From the NCBI RefSeq assembly GCF_902167145.1, contig NC_050098.1, forward strand, positions 113,870,207 through 113,934,206: a stretch of 64,000 nt of DNA, in the 5' to 3' direction. Below, one piece after another: positions 1-14,100 of this stretch. Source of the DNA: Zea mays. Its lineage: Eukaryota; Streptophyta; Magnoliopsida; Poales; Poaceae. A program made the position numbers and the translations under genes. A model generated the notes under the pieces. It made no database searches. It worked only from the letters and a program-made list of their open reading frames with translations, and was not told the DNA's origin. Position 1 is the stretch's first letter. Every line of letters begins with the position of its first letter.

Positions 1-1
1 T

Positions 2-2587
2 ATCAAGAACAAGTACCCCCTGCCCAGAATTGAAGACTTATTCGACCAGTTGAGAGGAGCCAATGTGTTCTCGAAGATAGATCCGAGGTCAGGCTACCAT
101 CAGCTTAGAATTCGACCCTCGGCTATACCGAAGACAACATTCATCGCCAAGTATGGACTATATGAGTTCACGGTCATGTCATTCGGTTTGACGAATGCGC
201 TAGCTTACTTCATGTACTTGATGAACAGTGTGTTCATGGACTACCTCAACAAGTTCGTAGTAGTGTTCATTGGTGACATTCTTATATATTCCCAGAATGA
301 GCAAGAACATGAGGAGCATTTGAGGAAGGTACTTCAAAGGCTACAAGATTGTTAGCTGTATGCCAAGGTTAGCAAGTGCGAGTTCTGGATCAGTGAAGTC
401 CTATTCTTGGGTCACATTATAAACTGAGAGGGATTGGCTGTAGATCCAAAGAAGGTAACAGCTATCTTGGACTAGAAAGCACCAAGAGATGTCCGAGGAA
501 TCAAGAGTTTCATCGGAATGGCCAGTTATTATTGGTGTTTCATTGAAGGTTTCTCCAAGATTGTCAGGCCAATGATAGCCTTGTTGGCAAAGAAGGTTGA
601 GTTCAAGTGGACCCCAGCATGCCAGAAGTCCTTTGAGACATTGAAGGAGAAGTTGACAACGGCACCAGTACTGATTCTACCAGATGTTCACAAGCCATTC
701 TCAGTATATTGTTATGCTTCATATACCGGACTGGGATGTGTGTTAATGCAGGAAGGGAAAGTAGTGGCATACTCGTCCCGACAGTTGAAAATTCATGAGA
801 AGAATTATCCTACTCATGATCTGGAATTAGCAGTCGTGGTTCATGCATTGAAGACCTGGATGCATTATCTTTATGGTCAGAAGTGTGATATCTACACGGA
901 TCACAAGAGTCTCAAATACATATTCACTCAGTCGGAGTTAAACATGAGACAACGAAGATGGCTAGAGTTGATCAAAGATTATGAGCTGGAGATTCATTAT
1001 CACCCAGGAAAAGCAAATGTGGTTACAGATGCTCTTAGCAGAAAGAGTCAAGTCAGTATGTTGGCCGCTCACCCGATGCCGTATGAGCTAGCAAAGGAAT
1101 TCGATAGATTAAGTCTCGGATTTCTGAACAACACCCAAGGGGTGACAATCGAGTTGGAACCCACTCTATATCAAGACATCAGGAAAGGTCTAAAGGATGA
1201 TGAGAAGATCAACGAGATCCAGCAGCTAATCATAGATGGGAAAGGCAAGGATTTCCGTGAAGATGCAGAATGAGTGGTATGGTTCAAGGACAGACTGTGT
1301 GTTCCTGACATCAAATCGATCGGGAACTGATTCTCAAGGAAGCTCATGAGATAGCATACTCTATACACCCTAGTAGTGAGAAGACGTACCAGGACCTAAA
1401 GAAAACATTCTGGTGGTACGGTATGAAAAGGGAGATAGCAGGGTATGTGGTTGTATGTGACAGTTGTCAGAGGATTAAAGCAGAACATCGGAGACCTGCA
1501 GGATTGTTGCAACCATTGCAGATTCCCCAGTGGAAATGGGATGAGATCGGAATGGATTTCATAGTCGGTTTGCCTCGCACTCGTACTAGTTATGACTCCA
1601 TTTGGGTAGTAGTGGACCGTTTGACAAAAGCGGCCCATTTCATACCAGTCAAGACCACCTACAACAGTGCGGTGTTGGCCGAACTATACATGTCTTGGAT
1701 TGTGTGCTTGCATGGCGTTCCGAAGAAGATAGTATCAATTCACCTCTCATTTTTGGCAGCAGTTGCATAAAGCTTTGGGCACACACTTGAAGTTCAGTTC
1801 AACTTATCACCCGCAGATAGATGGTCAAATAGAGAGAACCAATCAGATTCTAGAGAATATGTTGAGGGCTTGTGCTTTGCAAGATAAGATAGGTTGGGAC
1901 AAGAGATTACCATATGCAGAATTCTCTTACAACAACAGCTATCAGGTCAGTCTAAAGATGTCACCATTCAAAGCGCTCTATGGGAGGAATTGCATAACTC
2001 CATTGCATTGGGACCAACCTGGTGAAAGACAGGTGTTCGGTCCAGATATTTTGCTTGAAGCCAAAGAGAACATCAGAATGGTCCGAGAGAATTTGTAGGC
2101 AACGCAGTCCAGACAACAAAGTTATGCTGACACCCGAAGAAGGGAACTCAGTTTTGAAGTGGGAAATTATGTCTATTTGAAGGTGTCACCCATCAGAGGA
2201 ACCAAAAGGTTTGGAGTCAAAGGCAAGCTAGCACCTCGATATATCGGGTCATATCAGATTCAAGCAAGACGTGGAGAAGTGGCTTATCAACTCAGCTTAC
2301 CAGAGAATCTATCCGCTGTGCACGATGTGTTCCATGTATCTCAGTTGAAGAAGTGCTTGAGAGTGCTAGAAGAGCAGTTGCCAGCAGAGGATCTTGAAGT
2401 TCAAGAAGATCTGACTTATATTGAGAAGCCAACTCAAATTCTGGAGACAGCAGATCGGGTCACTCGGAGAAGTACCATCAGGATGTGCAAAGTCAAATGG
2501 GGTCACCACTCAGAAGAAGAAGCCACCTGGGAACGAGAAGATGATTTGAAAGCTAAGTACCCTGAGCTCTTTGCTAGCCAGCCCTGA
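2..2587 (+). pseudogene. Broken pol (RT, RNase H, integrase, chromodomain) of Tekay-like gypsy
   Basis: Read from base 2, the frame gives RT (about 2-470), RNase H (about 640-1050), integrase zinc-binding region (about 1380-1500), integrase core (about 1530-1990) and a C-terminal chromodomain (about 2380-2587, ending in a typical EEATWERE motif). Damage is extensive. There are in-frame stops at 353-355, near 425 and near 472, a stop at 1271-1273 followed by a frame change near 1315, and a stop at 2096-2098. The RT catalytic motif, normally F/YVDD or FIDD, reads FIGD near 270-282. The first RNase H aspartate (family CDAS) is a tyrosine (CYAS). Near 1737 a small deletion removes the second integrase aspartate and shifts the frame. 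Each enzyme has thus lost a catalytic residue. The family assignment is firm; the exact lineage rests on the chromodomain and LTR ends. Confidence 0.92.
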
Positions 2588-2607
2588 ATCTCGAGGGCGA
2601 GATTCTT

Positions 2608-2623
2608 TTAAGGGGGATAGGTC
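2608..2623 (+). promoter_or_regulatory. Polypurine tract of Tekay-like element
   Basis: A purine-rich TAAGGGGGATAG lies directly before the TGTAACACCC start of the LTR. It follows a CTCGAGGGCGAG stretch that recurs in rearranged form before the LTR of the element at 11126-20681. This is the expected plus-strand priming site. Confidence 0.75.
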
Positions 2624-5600
2624 TGTAACACCCTGAATTTGGGGGTATAAAATTTCTTTCTAATGATCACCCAAATTCATGTGTTACTCTTCTCTCTCTC
2701 ACCCTAGGTTCTATCTCTCTCTAGATTCTCTCTTCCTTTTTCCCTTTTAAGTAGAATTAGCTTAAAGTTAGGGGGATTTAATTATTTATTTTTGACAAAA
2801 CATTATGGGTCATGACATGTTGCATCATGCCGAGCTTGAAATATTCTTTGAAGTGTTGCACATGTTTGAATTTATTTGAATTTGAAACCTAATTTGAATT
2901 TGGAATTGAAAACTCTATAGAAAAGAAATAGACAAAGAATTAGAAAATCTAGAGAAAAAGAAAAAGGGAAAGCAGCCCAGCAACCTAGCCGGCCTAACTC
3001 GGCCCAACCAGGTCGCGCGCCCGCGCCGCCTGACAGGCGGGCCGCGGCTATCAGCAGCGGCTTCCTCCCTCGCGCGCTCTCTCTCTCTCCCTCGCTCAAT
3101 GCCCACTGGGGCCGACATGTCGGCGCCATTTGCCTCGCCCGCGCGCGTCCCTTCTCTCTCTGTCTTGCGGGCTCGGTTCACCAGGCGCTGAGCCATTGCC
3201 CCACGCGTCCCTCTTCTCTCTCTCTCTGCGGCGTGGACCATCCCTGTCAGCTCCGCCCTCCCCGCGCTCGCCGTGGACCAGCGTGTGCGCACTCGCGCAC
3301 GTCACCGAATTTCTCGGCCACGACGCCCACCCAAGAGCCCAGCTCCCCTCTTAGAGCCCCGCCAGTGCCCGCACTCGCTCCCCCGCCTCATTTCGCACAG
3401 CACCACACTCTCTCACGCTCTGCCCTCGCCGCTAGACGCCGCCGGAGACCCGCGCCCGCGTTCCCGACCATCTAGCTCGCCGGAGACCGCGCAAAGCCTC
3501 CCCGAGCTCCGCCCCGAGGTGAGACACCTTTGCCCGTGCTAAATTCCCTAGTTCCGCTCTGTGCTCAGCCAATTTTGGCATCGCCGGTGCTTAGCCGTGG
3601 AGGTCCGCCGTGCTCGCACGGTGGCCAGCCAATTTAGCCCGGTCTAGTTCCTCGGTGTAGGTTCCCGTGTCACCCCTACCTCTACTGAAGCTTTACCAAG
3701 CCTTAGTACGCCTCAAGCCCCCTCCCTGTGGCCGGAATGCCTCGTCGGAGTTCCTTCGGTCCGCCCGAGACCTTCTCCCTGCCGTTCTTCCCCCTCTGTC
3801 CGCGGATTCATGGCCCTTTCCCCGCCATTGAGTTTGTCGTGGCGTTCTCTCCCTCTCTGCCCAATCCCGGCGAACCCGGAACCCCCCTAGAACACGCCTG
3901 CCTCAACTCTGGCGACCTCACTGCCGCGGAGAGGAGCAGCGCCGCCCGTAGCCGTTCGTCCCTCCCTGGTCTGATCTCCCCCGTCCGATCTCGATTGCAC
4001 GACCCAGATCACGGACGCCACTTCGCGCACGCGCGCCCTACACCCCTGGCCCGCCTGTCAGCGCCCGTGTCCCCTGGCGCTGGGCCCGCTCGGTCAGTGC
4101 GCCCTCCCCCTCTGTCGCTAACGCCCCTCGCCCGCCTGTTAGCACTCGCACGCCCGCGCACGCCCTCGGCCGCAGATCTAATCTCGGCCGTCGGTTTCTG
4201 ATCTAACGGTTAGATTCACCCGATACCCCTTCGCGCGGTAGTTTTATTAAAGAAACCCTAAGTTTGTTTAGAATCAACCTGCCATCCCTGGTTTTCGCGC
4301 GCAGGCCCCTGTATTCTTGCAGATTGAACCCTGGACTTTTATATATTCACAGGATTATACCTAATTTCATATTTTGAATTCCCAAACTTGTTTATTTCAT
4401 ATCTTTTGCATATGAACTCCAGATTTAGTGATTCAAATTGCAAAATGTTCATAGGATTGTTCTTTGTTTAAATAAATTAGTTCCAACTACTGTCTGTACA
4501 TTCTAATTTTTATGTTTAAGTATGAACTAATGTAGGTGTAGAATTAATTATTTAATAAAAATAAATAAAAGGAGAACCCTAGAGATTTAAACATGTTTAA
4601 TCTTGTGAGATTAATAATGTGTATTACATGAAATCATCTCTGGTCTAATTTTTTGGTCACAAAAAAATAAAATGAACTATGTTATGTATTTGTGAGTAAC
4701 ACTTAGAGAAATAATAATCTATTTCCAAATGAAGTTAGTTTATGTTATACTTTGAACTCATTATCCCTTATGTAGTATTGTGCTTTTAAGATGTATTCCT
4801 ATGTTTGCACATGTTTGGTGTGCTGTTCATTTGTACTTTCCAAATGTATTGAATGCATGCTCGCTTTATTTAGACAACGAGCAGTCCGAGGTTCCTGAGT
4901 GTGTTGTTGGAAAGCTCCCTGAGCAACAACCTGGTGAAGGCAAGTGTCCTCTGACCTATTATGTCCTACATACTCTATAATTCACTGTCCCGCATTACTT
5001 TATGAAACCTAAGGACTGACTAGCTTTGTATGAACCTTATCCTTGTTTACCTTTTGGGTTATCATGGTTAGCATTTTGCTATTGCCTTAACTTTAATCAA
5101 TGAACATGATGTGAACATTTATGATACGATATTGTTATCCTGATTATGTTGATTATCTTGTGATACTCTAGGGGGCTTAGGCCTTTTTCCTGAGTACCTC
5201 TCTGTAAGGACCTATTCCTGGAGTGACCACCCCGGAGAACAGTGCAACCATGAGGATGGAATGGGACGCCCTTAGCTGATTAATTAGATGAACCTGGGGT
5301 GTAGTTGGATTTGCCGGAGGGCCGTCAATGGGGGTCGGGGCGTAGTGCTCGCTCTGCCAAGGTTGGGGTGCAGAGGTTCATTCGATTTGGTTTTGTTAGT
5401 CACCCACCTTGGGGAGGTGTACTGCGTTTGTACGACTGGCGAAACCTAACGAGCAGCTATGCACCAGGGGAGTGTTTGTAAAGGCTACGTAGTGTATCCC
5501 TAGCCATTCACCTTGGTAGTGAAGATCGGGTCTGTACAACCCAGGCTAGAAAGGGATCATGACTCGTGGGTAAAGTGTGCAACCTCTGCAGAGTGTTAGA

Positions 5601-6284
5601 AACTGGTATATCGGCTGAGCTCACGGTTAAGAGCATCCTTGGGATCCTCTTTGATTAGAAGAACTTTGGATACTTTTATGGTGATGGTTAACAATGATGT
5701 TATAGATCTGATCTATGGTATTTCCTCTTTTGAGGGAGTACTTTTGGGTAATAACTAGGTTTATTACTAAAACTTGGCTCTACTAATAATAATAAATACT
5801 TGACCAACTAAAAACAACCGCTTAACCTCAACCCCATATACAGCTAGTCCACTTCAGCCAAACGGGACATTTGCTGAGTACGTTGATGTGTACACACCCT
5901 TGCTTTACAAACCACCCCATCCCAGGTTGTCCCCATTGTACTCAGTGCTCAGGAGGTGATGCTAGCAACATGGAGGACTTTGAGGAGTTCCAGGATTATG
6001 ACGAGTTCTAGTTTATTGTTAGTGGCAAACCCCCAGTCAGCTGTCTGTGTAGGCTTATCATCTACGTTTCGTTTCTCCGCACTTTGATAATTATGTTAAA
6101 GACAATGGTTATGTAATAGAGTCTGTGGATGTCTTGGACATCTTGTTGTAATAAAGTACATTTCCGCTATTTATTTCGAGCATTGTGTGATGATGTCCAA
6201 TTATGTAATCGCTGTGTACGTGAGTTCTTATCCTGGCACGTATATGGTTCGCATTTGGTTTACCTTCCAAAATCGGGTGTGACA
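2624..6284 (+). repeat. 3' LTR of Tekay-like element (3.66 kb)
   Basis: The LTR starts TGTAACACCC next to the polypurine tract and ends GGGTGTGACA at 6284, giving TG...CA ends with near-inverted tips. It has an AT-rich start, a GC-rich CT-repeat stretch (about 2960-4200) that gives long spurious open frames, an AT-rich middle, and a block near 5255-5475 that recurs on the opposite strand in the LTRs of the element at 11126-20681. No gene is supported inside it. Confidence 0.85.
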
Positions 6285-7254
6285 GGCACCCGCGTGGGCT
6301 GAAATGGCGACCTAGGCCTAGGTGCGCCACCCCCTCTTGCCACCAACAGCCAAAGGCCAAAGATGGGCTAGGCCAAGTGGCCCACCATGGGCTGAGTGGT
6401 ACGTAGAAGGCCGAATGGCCATTTTTTTACTAAGAAAAATTCTTTTTCTTTCATTATTTGTGCAAAAATGAATAAATAAAGACAAGATTAAAGAAAACAG
6501 AAAAGATAACTAGAATTTTAGTTTTCAGTGATATAGAATTTAGTAGAGAAATTTATGGGCTATTTTATTCCTCTATGTAATTTGGTACTTTATTTATATT
6601 TTATGCAATCTTCAGTGAATTATGAAACCAACGTGGATTAATTAATGTTTAAATTGCATAGAATTCAGATTTTTGTGGTAATCGAATATTTTAACCAACG
6701 TTAGATATTGTTACTACATTTTGAACAAATATATATATATATATATTTTCTAGATCATCCAACGATGGTTTGGAATTTTTAGAGCCAAATTATTGTTTCT
6801 ATCCATCACTGTTTATTATGAAGTCCCCGTGTGTTAATTTTCATTAAGTGCATAGAAATTCAGAAAATTTTGTGGTGATTGAATATTTTAACTAACTTTG
6901 ACTATTATTATCACATTTTGTACAAGAGTTAAGTTTTCTAGAACATCCAACGATGGTTTAGAATTTTAGAACTAGAATTTTTTGTAGATCAGGCATGGTT
7001 ATTATTTGACCAACGTCGAATATTTAATTCATGCAAGTTCTCTGTTTCAGTATTTACATCAGATGTCCTAAATATTTTCTGTTTTACTTTACAAAAGTGC
7101 ACATATTGGCTACTTATTGGTCAGATAAGGTAAATTAAACCGGTACATGGTATTTATTACCACTTAAGGCGAGAATAGATTGAAATGATAACTACAGTGG
7201 GTGAGATAGATTACTCATTGTGGTTTTGAGAAACCCGAAAAGCCTATAGTAGGC

Positions 7255-10200
7255 TCACCACAGCACAACATTGATAAGGTTAATTGGAAAAGATCCAAAT
7301 GTAATGTACTTGATCACAATAAGAGTCTCATCAAGGATCCTATCGAGGGTGCTATTCCAGAATATGAGACATTTCATGTTCAATATAACACCAGTGTAAA
7401 GGACAAGTGCAATATAGATCAACTTATGGCACAGTGTGTCTAGAAGGAGGAAAGGTTGAAAAGTCAAATAAGTGATTCTATCAATCTTCTGAAACTAAAT
7501 ATCCCCAGACAAAACCAGAACTCTAAGAAAGGTTCAAGAATAAGGTAAGCATGATCACCAGGCTTCTGCAAGCAACAGTTAGGCAGTTTCTCAGTTCCCC
7601 TTGACACCTACCTCTACTGCAAGAAGACATAGCATTACAATAGAAAGTGCCCATAATTCTTGCAATATCTGCTACAGAATGCAATTCCGTAGAAACCTAA
7701 GGCTCCCAGCAGGCCGAAAAACAATTACAGTGGTTAAAGGAAAAGAAGCAGACATTTAACTTCAGTTTTGCGATTAGATGATCGGCACATCCATTGTCAC
7801 TTCGGTGACAAACAGTGACAAACATTGCGTGTTATTAAGTTTGATAATTAAGATGTTGGTCTCACCATCCGATGAGACATGCTTTACTTATCTTCGCACA
7901 GTGATGCTGTTAACGTCTTAGATACACTAGAAAGCAATCTAGCCAATAGTGGCAGGAGAAAGAAAACTAAGTGATGGAGAGACCTCGTCAAAATTATGGC
8001 ACTATCATTTGGGCCATATTTTGAGGGGGAGAATAGAGCGTCTCGTTAATGAACAGATTCTCCATCCCTTAGACTTCACATACTTGGAGCAATGCAGAGA
8101 TTGCATTAAGGTTAAATTTGCGAAGCTAATTAAGAAAAATGCTTAGCAAAGTACGAGAGTGTTAGAAAAATTCATACAGATATCTGTGGTCCTTTTCCAG
8201 TTAGGACAGTAGATGGGTTCGACTCGTTCATAACCTTCACAGATGACCACTCTCGCTATGGTTATATATTTATCCCATTAAGGAAAAATCAGAGGCTCAG
8301 GATTTGTAGATAAAGATTGTCAATCAAATCATGGAGGGGGAGTACTATAGGCACCATATTGAGTATGGATAGGTCCCATGGCCTTTTGCGAGGTTCCTAA
8401 GAGAAAATGGTATTGTTGCTCAGTATTCAACACCTAGTGAACTACAACAGAATGAGGTTACCGAAAGGCGTAACAAAACACTAATAGAGTATGCTTAGTT
8501 ACTCTAACTTGCCATTGTTTCTATGGATGGAGGTTTTAAAAAATGCTATCCATATACTCAACAGAGTCCCTAGTAAATCAGTGGCTAAAACTCCATATGA
8601 GTTGTGGACCGACAGAAAGCCCATGCCCAACTACTTCTATATATGGGGTAGCCCAACAGAAGCTAGAATATTTAAAACTGGATAGGGAAAGCTAGATGAC
8701 AGAAACACTAGCTGCCATTTTATTAGCTACCCTAAGAGATTGAAGTGTTATAAATTCTACTGCCCAGGCAGACAAACCAAGTTTGTAGAAACGAGCATGC
8801 CATTTTTCCTAGAGGATGACATGATCAAGGGGAGTAAGGTACTTAGAGAGGTTGACCTTTAGGAAAAGAGGATGTATGCCCCGATTCCGAAGGTTGAAGA
8901 ACCATACTTCTTGATACCCGCTGTGGTTCCACCAATGGTTATACCAACTAGAGGTGAAACCCCTGCTGCAAATGCTGCATCACCTAGTGCAACTACTATA
9001 GAGCAAGTTGCTTCACCTTCTGCACGACCTAGCTCTTTTGAGTAGGTTGCCCAGGAGAGTTCACATGACAGTGGTAGTGTTGCGCCAAGTGACGCACCAT
9101 TGCAGGAGCCCCAGAATAAACCAGAACTAGAAACAAGTCTAAGAAGGTCTCCAAGGTCCAGATGATCTGTGATTCCTGATTACTATGAAGTTTACAAAGG
9201 TGTAGACACAAAAACTAATGAGATATATGTTAGTAAGGATATTGATGCAAAAGATGATCCCACTACATATGAATAAGTTATGAGAAATCCAAATTCATCC
9301 AAATGGGTTTTCAGCCATGGAAGATGAATTAGAATCCATGAGAATGAACAAAGTTTGGGACTTAGAGGTCATTCCCTGAGGAGCCAAAACAATATGTTGT
9401 AAGTGGGTCTACAAGACCAAGCATGACTCCAAAGGAACATACAAGGCTAGACTTGTGGCCAAGGGGTTCACATTGAGAATTGGCTACCATGAAACCTTCT
9501 CACTAGTCTCAACGAAAGATTCATTCTGGATCATTATGGTATTAGTGTCCTATTCTGATCTAGAGCTCCATTAGATGGATGTAAAGACAACATTCCTAAA
9601 TGGAGAGTTAGTAGAAAAACGTGTTCATGGCACAACCAAAGGGTTTTCTCGTTAGCGGTAAAGAACACATAGGATGTCACTTAAGGAGGTCCATTTTATG
9701 GATTAAAACAAGTCTCTAGAAAGTGGTACATCAAGTTTTATCAAACTATCAGAAAGTTTGATTTCGAGGAAAACAAGGAAGACAATTGCATTTATGCAAA
9801 GTTTAAGAAAGAAAAGTATATCTTCATTGTTCTATATGTCAATGACATACACTTAGTTAGTAGTGATAAAGATCTACTAGCGGAAACAAAAAGGTTTCTT
9901 TCTTCGAACTTTGATATGAAAGACATGGCAGAAGCCTTCTATGTTCTAGAAATAGAATTTCATAGAGATAGACATAAGGGAGTATTAGGACTCTCACAGA
10001 AGTCATACATAGAAAAGTACTAAAGAAGTACAATATGCATCAGTGTAAGGCCACACCTGCGCTAATAGTCAAGGGTGATAAGTTTGGGAATCATCAGTAT
10101 ACCCAGAATCAGTGTTAGAAAGATCAGATGAAGTCAGTACCATATGCTTCTACTATCGGAAGCATCATGTATGCTCAAATATATATTCTCCCTGGCTTAG

Positions 10201-10880
10201 AATTTATTACCGGGATGCTTGGGAAATATCAGATCAACCCAGGCATAGAACATAGTAAAGTAGTTAAGATGGCTCTAATGTACCTCCAAGGTACTAAAAT
10301 GGTCTCATGCTAACATAAAGAAGATCTAGTTCCCTGCGAATAGTTGGCTATGGAGATGCTGACTGAGGAAGTTGTAGAGATACACCAAAGTCTACTTCGG
10401 GGTATGTATTTACACTTCTGAGGGAGTTATTTCTTATAAGAGTTGCAAACAAACAGCGAGAGCATCGTCGACAATGCACACTAAGTTTGTAGCCTTGTAT
10501 GAGGCAAATGGGCAGGCAATATAGATGAAGAGATTCATACCTGGATTAAGTAGCATAGAATGACCACTAAGAAATTTACTGCGATAACGAGCCAGCAATA
10601 TCTTACTCCTATAACAACATGTCAAGTGGCACTGCCAAGTTCATTGACATTTAGTGTTATGTTGTTGAGAAGATTCAGGATCAAACCATAAAAGTTGAGC
10701 ATAACAGTAGATAGCAGATGTTATGTATCCGCTCACAAAAGGCCTTTCCACCCAACGTGTTAAGACAACACGTAGCCGACATGGGTTTAAGGGAGTGCCT
10801 ATGATCTTGAATCATAGGGGATATAGATTGCAACCAAATAAAGTATATTTTCATTCTGAAGCAGGAAAGCATGTTGTAGT
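7255..10880 (+). pseudogene. Broken gag-pol of Ty1/copia element
   Basis: Recognisable pieces in several frames are a gag stretch (about 7300-7490), a degenerate CCHC zinc knuckle (about 7600-7660, reading roughly YCKK..HYNRKCP), a protease remnant (about 7750-7800), the GAG-pre-integrase motif LWHYHLGH (about 7990-8140), integrase core fragments with [19 protein letters not shown] (about 8150-8700), RT with KWVYKTK and MDVKTTFLNG motifs (about 9300-9860), and the RNase H tail (about 10120-10700). There are many stops and frameshifts, so no product is possible. The copia call is firm from domain order and motifs. The lineage within copia is not resolved. Confidence 0.8.
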
Positions 10881-10999
10881 CAATGAGTGCAGTGATACTT
10901 AATCGATCATTGTCACGTATTGGTCTCTATGTGTAAACTTCTCAAGGGATGGAATCCAGAAAAGCTAAGTATAAGGAATGTAGAGAACAAAGAGGAGAT

Positions 11000-11125
11000 T
11001 GTTGGGTGTGTCCTCTATAGCCAGTCAATAGAGACCGAAGGCTTAACCCAACTAATCAGCTCTTTAATCGGGCCCTTGATTGGGAGGGCCCACGCTCACC
11101 GCGGTTGGAGCCCCCGCTCAGAGAA
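11000..11125 (+). repeat. Truncated 3' LTR start of copia element
   Basis: A purine tract (AAAGAGGAGAT) is followed at 11000 by TGTTGGGTGTGTCC, a plausible LTR start. The sequence stops at 11125, where the next element begins. The rest of this LTR is not found in the window, because the far end of the interrupting element is itself truncated. Confidence 0.5.
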
Positions 11126-14100
11126 TGTCACACCTGGTTTTAAGGAACAAAGCCGGGTGCATCTCATATATGCGCCAAAGAAGACAACACATATAACAAC
11201 AAAGTGTATAGAGATAAATGTCACAATATAATCAAAGTAATTATTACATAGCGGAAGTCTTACAGAATAGAAGATAAATATAAAACGATCTAAAGTCCAT
11301 CCTTGGCGCCATAAAGTCAACTGGGAGACACCACCTAGATCAAATCGAACTCCTCGTTGTGTGGCTCCTCTCGAACAACCTGTTCTTCTCCTGTGGGGGT
11401 GTGAGACAGCAAGGGTGAGCTCACACATGTTCATCGCTCAACAAGTTGTGGGGAATAATGTGGATGAACTCACCAAAGGTGGGAGCTCATGTGAAGTGTA
11501 AGGCTTACCAAAGAGAATGGTTAAAGCTGAGCATTGCTTTTAAAATTGGTCAAAATTTTATTACCAATTACTAGATGTAAGTAAATACCAAACCATAATA
11601 ATAGTAGAACAAAATTAATAATAAATCTCATGCAATACAAATGACAAATTGAATTTAGTTCCATAAATTAATCATGCGAGAGTCCTGAGCTGCTCTTGAC
11701 CGTGAGCTCGGCTAGTCTACCAGTTTTACACTCTGCAGAGGTTGTACCTTGTATCCACAAGTGATGATACCCATCTGCTAAGGGGTCATGAATCCCATAC
11801 ACCTCTACCAAGGAAGCGAGGAAGGGTAACACTACGAGGCCTTTACAAAGTTCCACTAGCTTCCGAAAACCCGCTACAGTTTATGGGAAGAGCTCTTGCA
11901 AGAATTCCTCGACTGACCGCCATCGCAGCAAAATCAACCCGAGAACCTCCCTGCATGCAACTCCCCAACTGCCCTTGTTCCTTTCGAGTAAGGTAGTCTG
12001 CCACTAGCTTTTTCTAATTAATCAGCCAACGACGTCCCATTCCAAGTTAAGCTTTTTCTAGTGGTGGCATGTGTTTCTCAAGTTAAGCTCCATGTTCCAT
12101 GTAAAATAATATAATAATCTTGACATGAACATAAATAACATAACAGAATAATTGGAACATGGATATAATGAAATATTAACCCAAAACCATATAAAGCAAT
12201 AGTAAAACTACCCAAGTGATTCAGGGGTAAACAAGGTAAAAGATAATCAGACTAGGGTGACCTATTGGCTCCCATCAAAATTAAACCTATGCATGAATAA
12301 GTGATATTAAAGAACATGATTGGGTAATAAATGTGGTCAAGGGCACAACTTGCCTGTGACTTGAGAATCCAGGTATCGGGATGATCCTCAGATTCTTATG
12401 ACCTCATTGCTAGTTGTAGCAATACAAACATACATGATATAGAAAAAATTAACATCACACCAAACATAAGAACATACTGCATAAATAATAATCTACACGT
12501 TGCTACAAGATCGTGGGATCGAGAACTACTAAGATCACAGTCATGGTTAAGGAGTTATGATCTATGGAAGATCTACGTGATTTAAACTATATTATAAATT
12601 GATTAGTATGCCTCATATGAGAAAATATGCTCTAAATAATCAATTCAACTTTAATCTAGATTATACTTGACTAGAGATCATGTATTAACCACATTATAAT
12701 TATGGTCAGGTTAGTTTTGATTTAGAAGAGCCAATCTAGTAGACATAGGGTAAATAAATATCTAACCATAAAATTATTCAATATGGTATAATTAATGTTG
12801 TTACTGCGTAGTAAATATTTATACGAAGTTAACACAACTGGAACGGGTCAAATCGGAATTAAAACGAAGAAGTTATGGATTTCCGAAGTTCGTATGTATT
12901 GCTACAAAATTAATTGAGTAATCAATTCTAGTATGGTTGTCATGTTAAAACAGTGCTACCAAGTAATAGAAAATATTAATACAAAATTATAGGAACTAGA
13001 ATGGACTAAAAAGGATTTAATATGAATTTTCTATGATTTATACAAGTTTCTACCATTATTTTTGTGTTAAATATGATTTTAAAATAAATTTCTCTGATTT
13101 TATTCGCTGTCTAGACTGCGCGCATGAATTCAGAGAATAACAGGGGCTAACACGTAAATTTTCTAAGGCTCAATGAACAATCCGAGTGGAATGCGGGTTG
13201 AATACCTCTAAGGGCTTGTTCGGTTATTTTCAATCCATATGGATTGAAGAGGATTGATACGGATTGGGAGATATTTTGACTTACTAGGGATTGAAACCCC
13301 CTCAATCTCCATCAATCCATATGGATTGGGGTAGAACCGAACAAGGCCTAAAGCGGAGGCTCTTTTGCAAAACACACGGACCGAAGGGGTATCGCCTTAA
13401 ATGGGTCGTTGGATCAGGGTTGGTCATGTGAGATTAATTCAAGTCCTATCTGAACCGGTATGGCACCAGGACCACAGGATCACAGATTAGTGGCGTAGAT
13501 TTCAAATGTGCTCGATCTGTTTACCTCCGTTGGACTCCGGATGGATGACCCAGATCACAATCCTGAAGTAGCAACGAGAGATCTGATCACTAGCGTCCAT
13601 CAAGGAACCGACCGCCAAGGACGCTCCTTCTACCTTTCTACACCCAGCCACGGCGGACGGCCATCGCCCGCGCTCGAGGACACACCGGCCATCACGCAAA
13701 CGCTGTTCCGATGCCCCAGACTCTACAAAATTAGGTGCTACGTGATGTAGAGTCGAGCACGAGCTAGATGGAGTGCGAGGACCACCTATCCCAGCAACTC
13801 CGCGACAATGCTTGAACCACGGCGAGCAATCCCCATCGATCCGACCGCCCATGAGTCCAGGTGATCCAACTTGATTCAACACCGAGCACATCCCTTCGAC
13901 ACGCACCTGCTACGGGGATTGGAGTGATGGCGAAGCGCGATTTTGACGTCGACAGCGCCCACAATTCTCTCTCCTGCTCTCGGCGAACATGGCGGCTGAG
14001 AATGAACGGTGCGAGATTCATGCGTTAGGAAGGAGGGGGCGCAGAGGTGGAAGATGGGTCGTCACAAGGCTAGGGCGCTACATGTAGGAGCAGGGCGACC

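Larger units (their letters stand above)
1..6284 (+). mobile_element. Ty3/gypsy chromovirus, Tekay/Del-like, 3' part
   Basis: The element enters the window in the middle of its reverse transcriptase and runs through RNase H, integrase and a chromodomain to a polypurine tract and a complete 3' LTR. The order RT-RNase H-integrase-chromodomain is that of plant chromoviruses. The LTR ends (TGTAACACCC and GGGTGTGACA) and its 3.6 kb length fit the Tekay/Del branch. The 5' LTR, gag and protease lie outside the window, so no target-site duplication can be tested. Several stops and frameshifts in pol show an old, inactive copy. Confidence 0.9.
6285..11125 (+). mobile_element. Decayed Ty1/copia element
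   Basis: Between the gypsy 3' LTR and the next element lie degenerate gag, protease, integrase, RT and RNase H pieces in copia order (integrase before RT), then a purine tract and the start of an LTR. The left boundary is unclear: 6285-7250 has no recognisable gene, is AT-rich with a TA repeat near 6727-6747, and may be 5' leader, LTR remnant or unrelated sequence. The right end is cut by the insertion that starts at 11126. Confidence 0.75.

Noticed and set aside
3096..4201. Overlapping GC-rich open frames on both strands
   Set aside because: They lie in the CT/GC-rich part of the Tekay LTR, overlap in several frames, and show Pro/Arg/Ser-rich low-complexity products without motifs.
10920..11231. 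103-residue ORF crossing 11126
   Set aside because: It crosses the junction between the copia LTR and the next element, so it is a chance frame.
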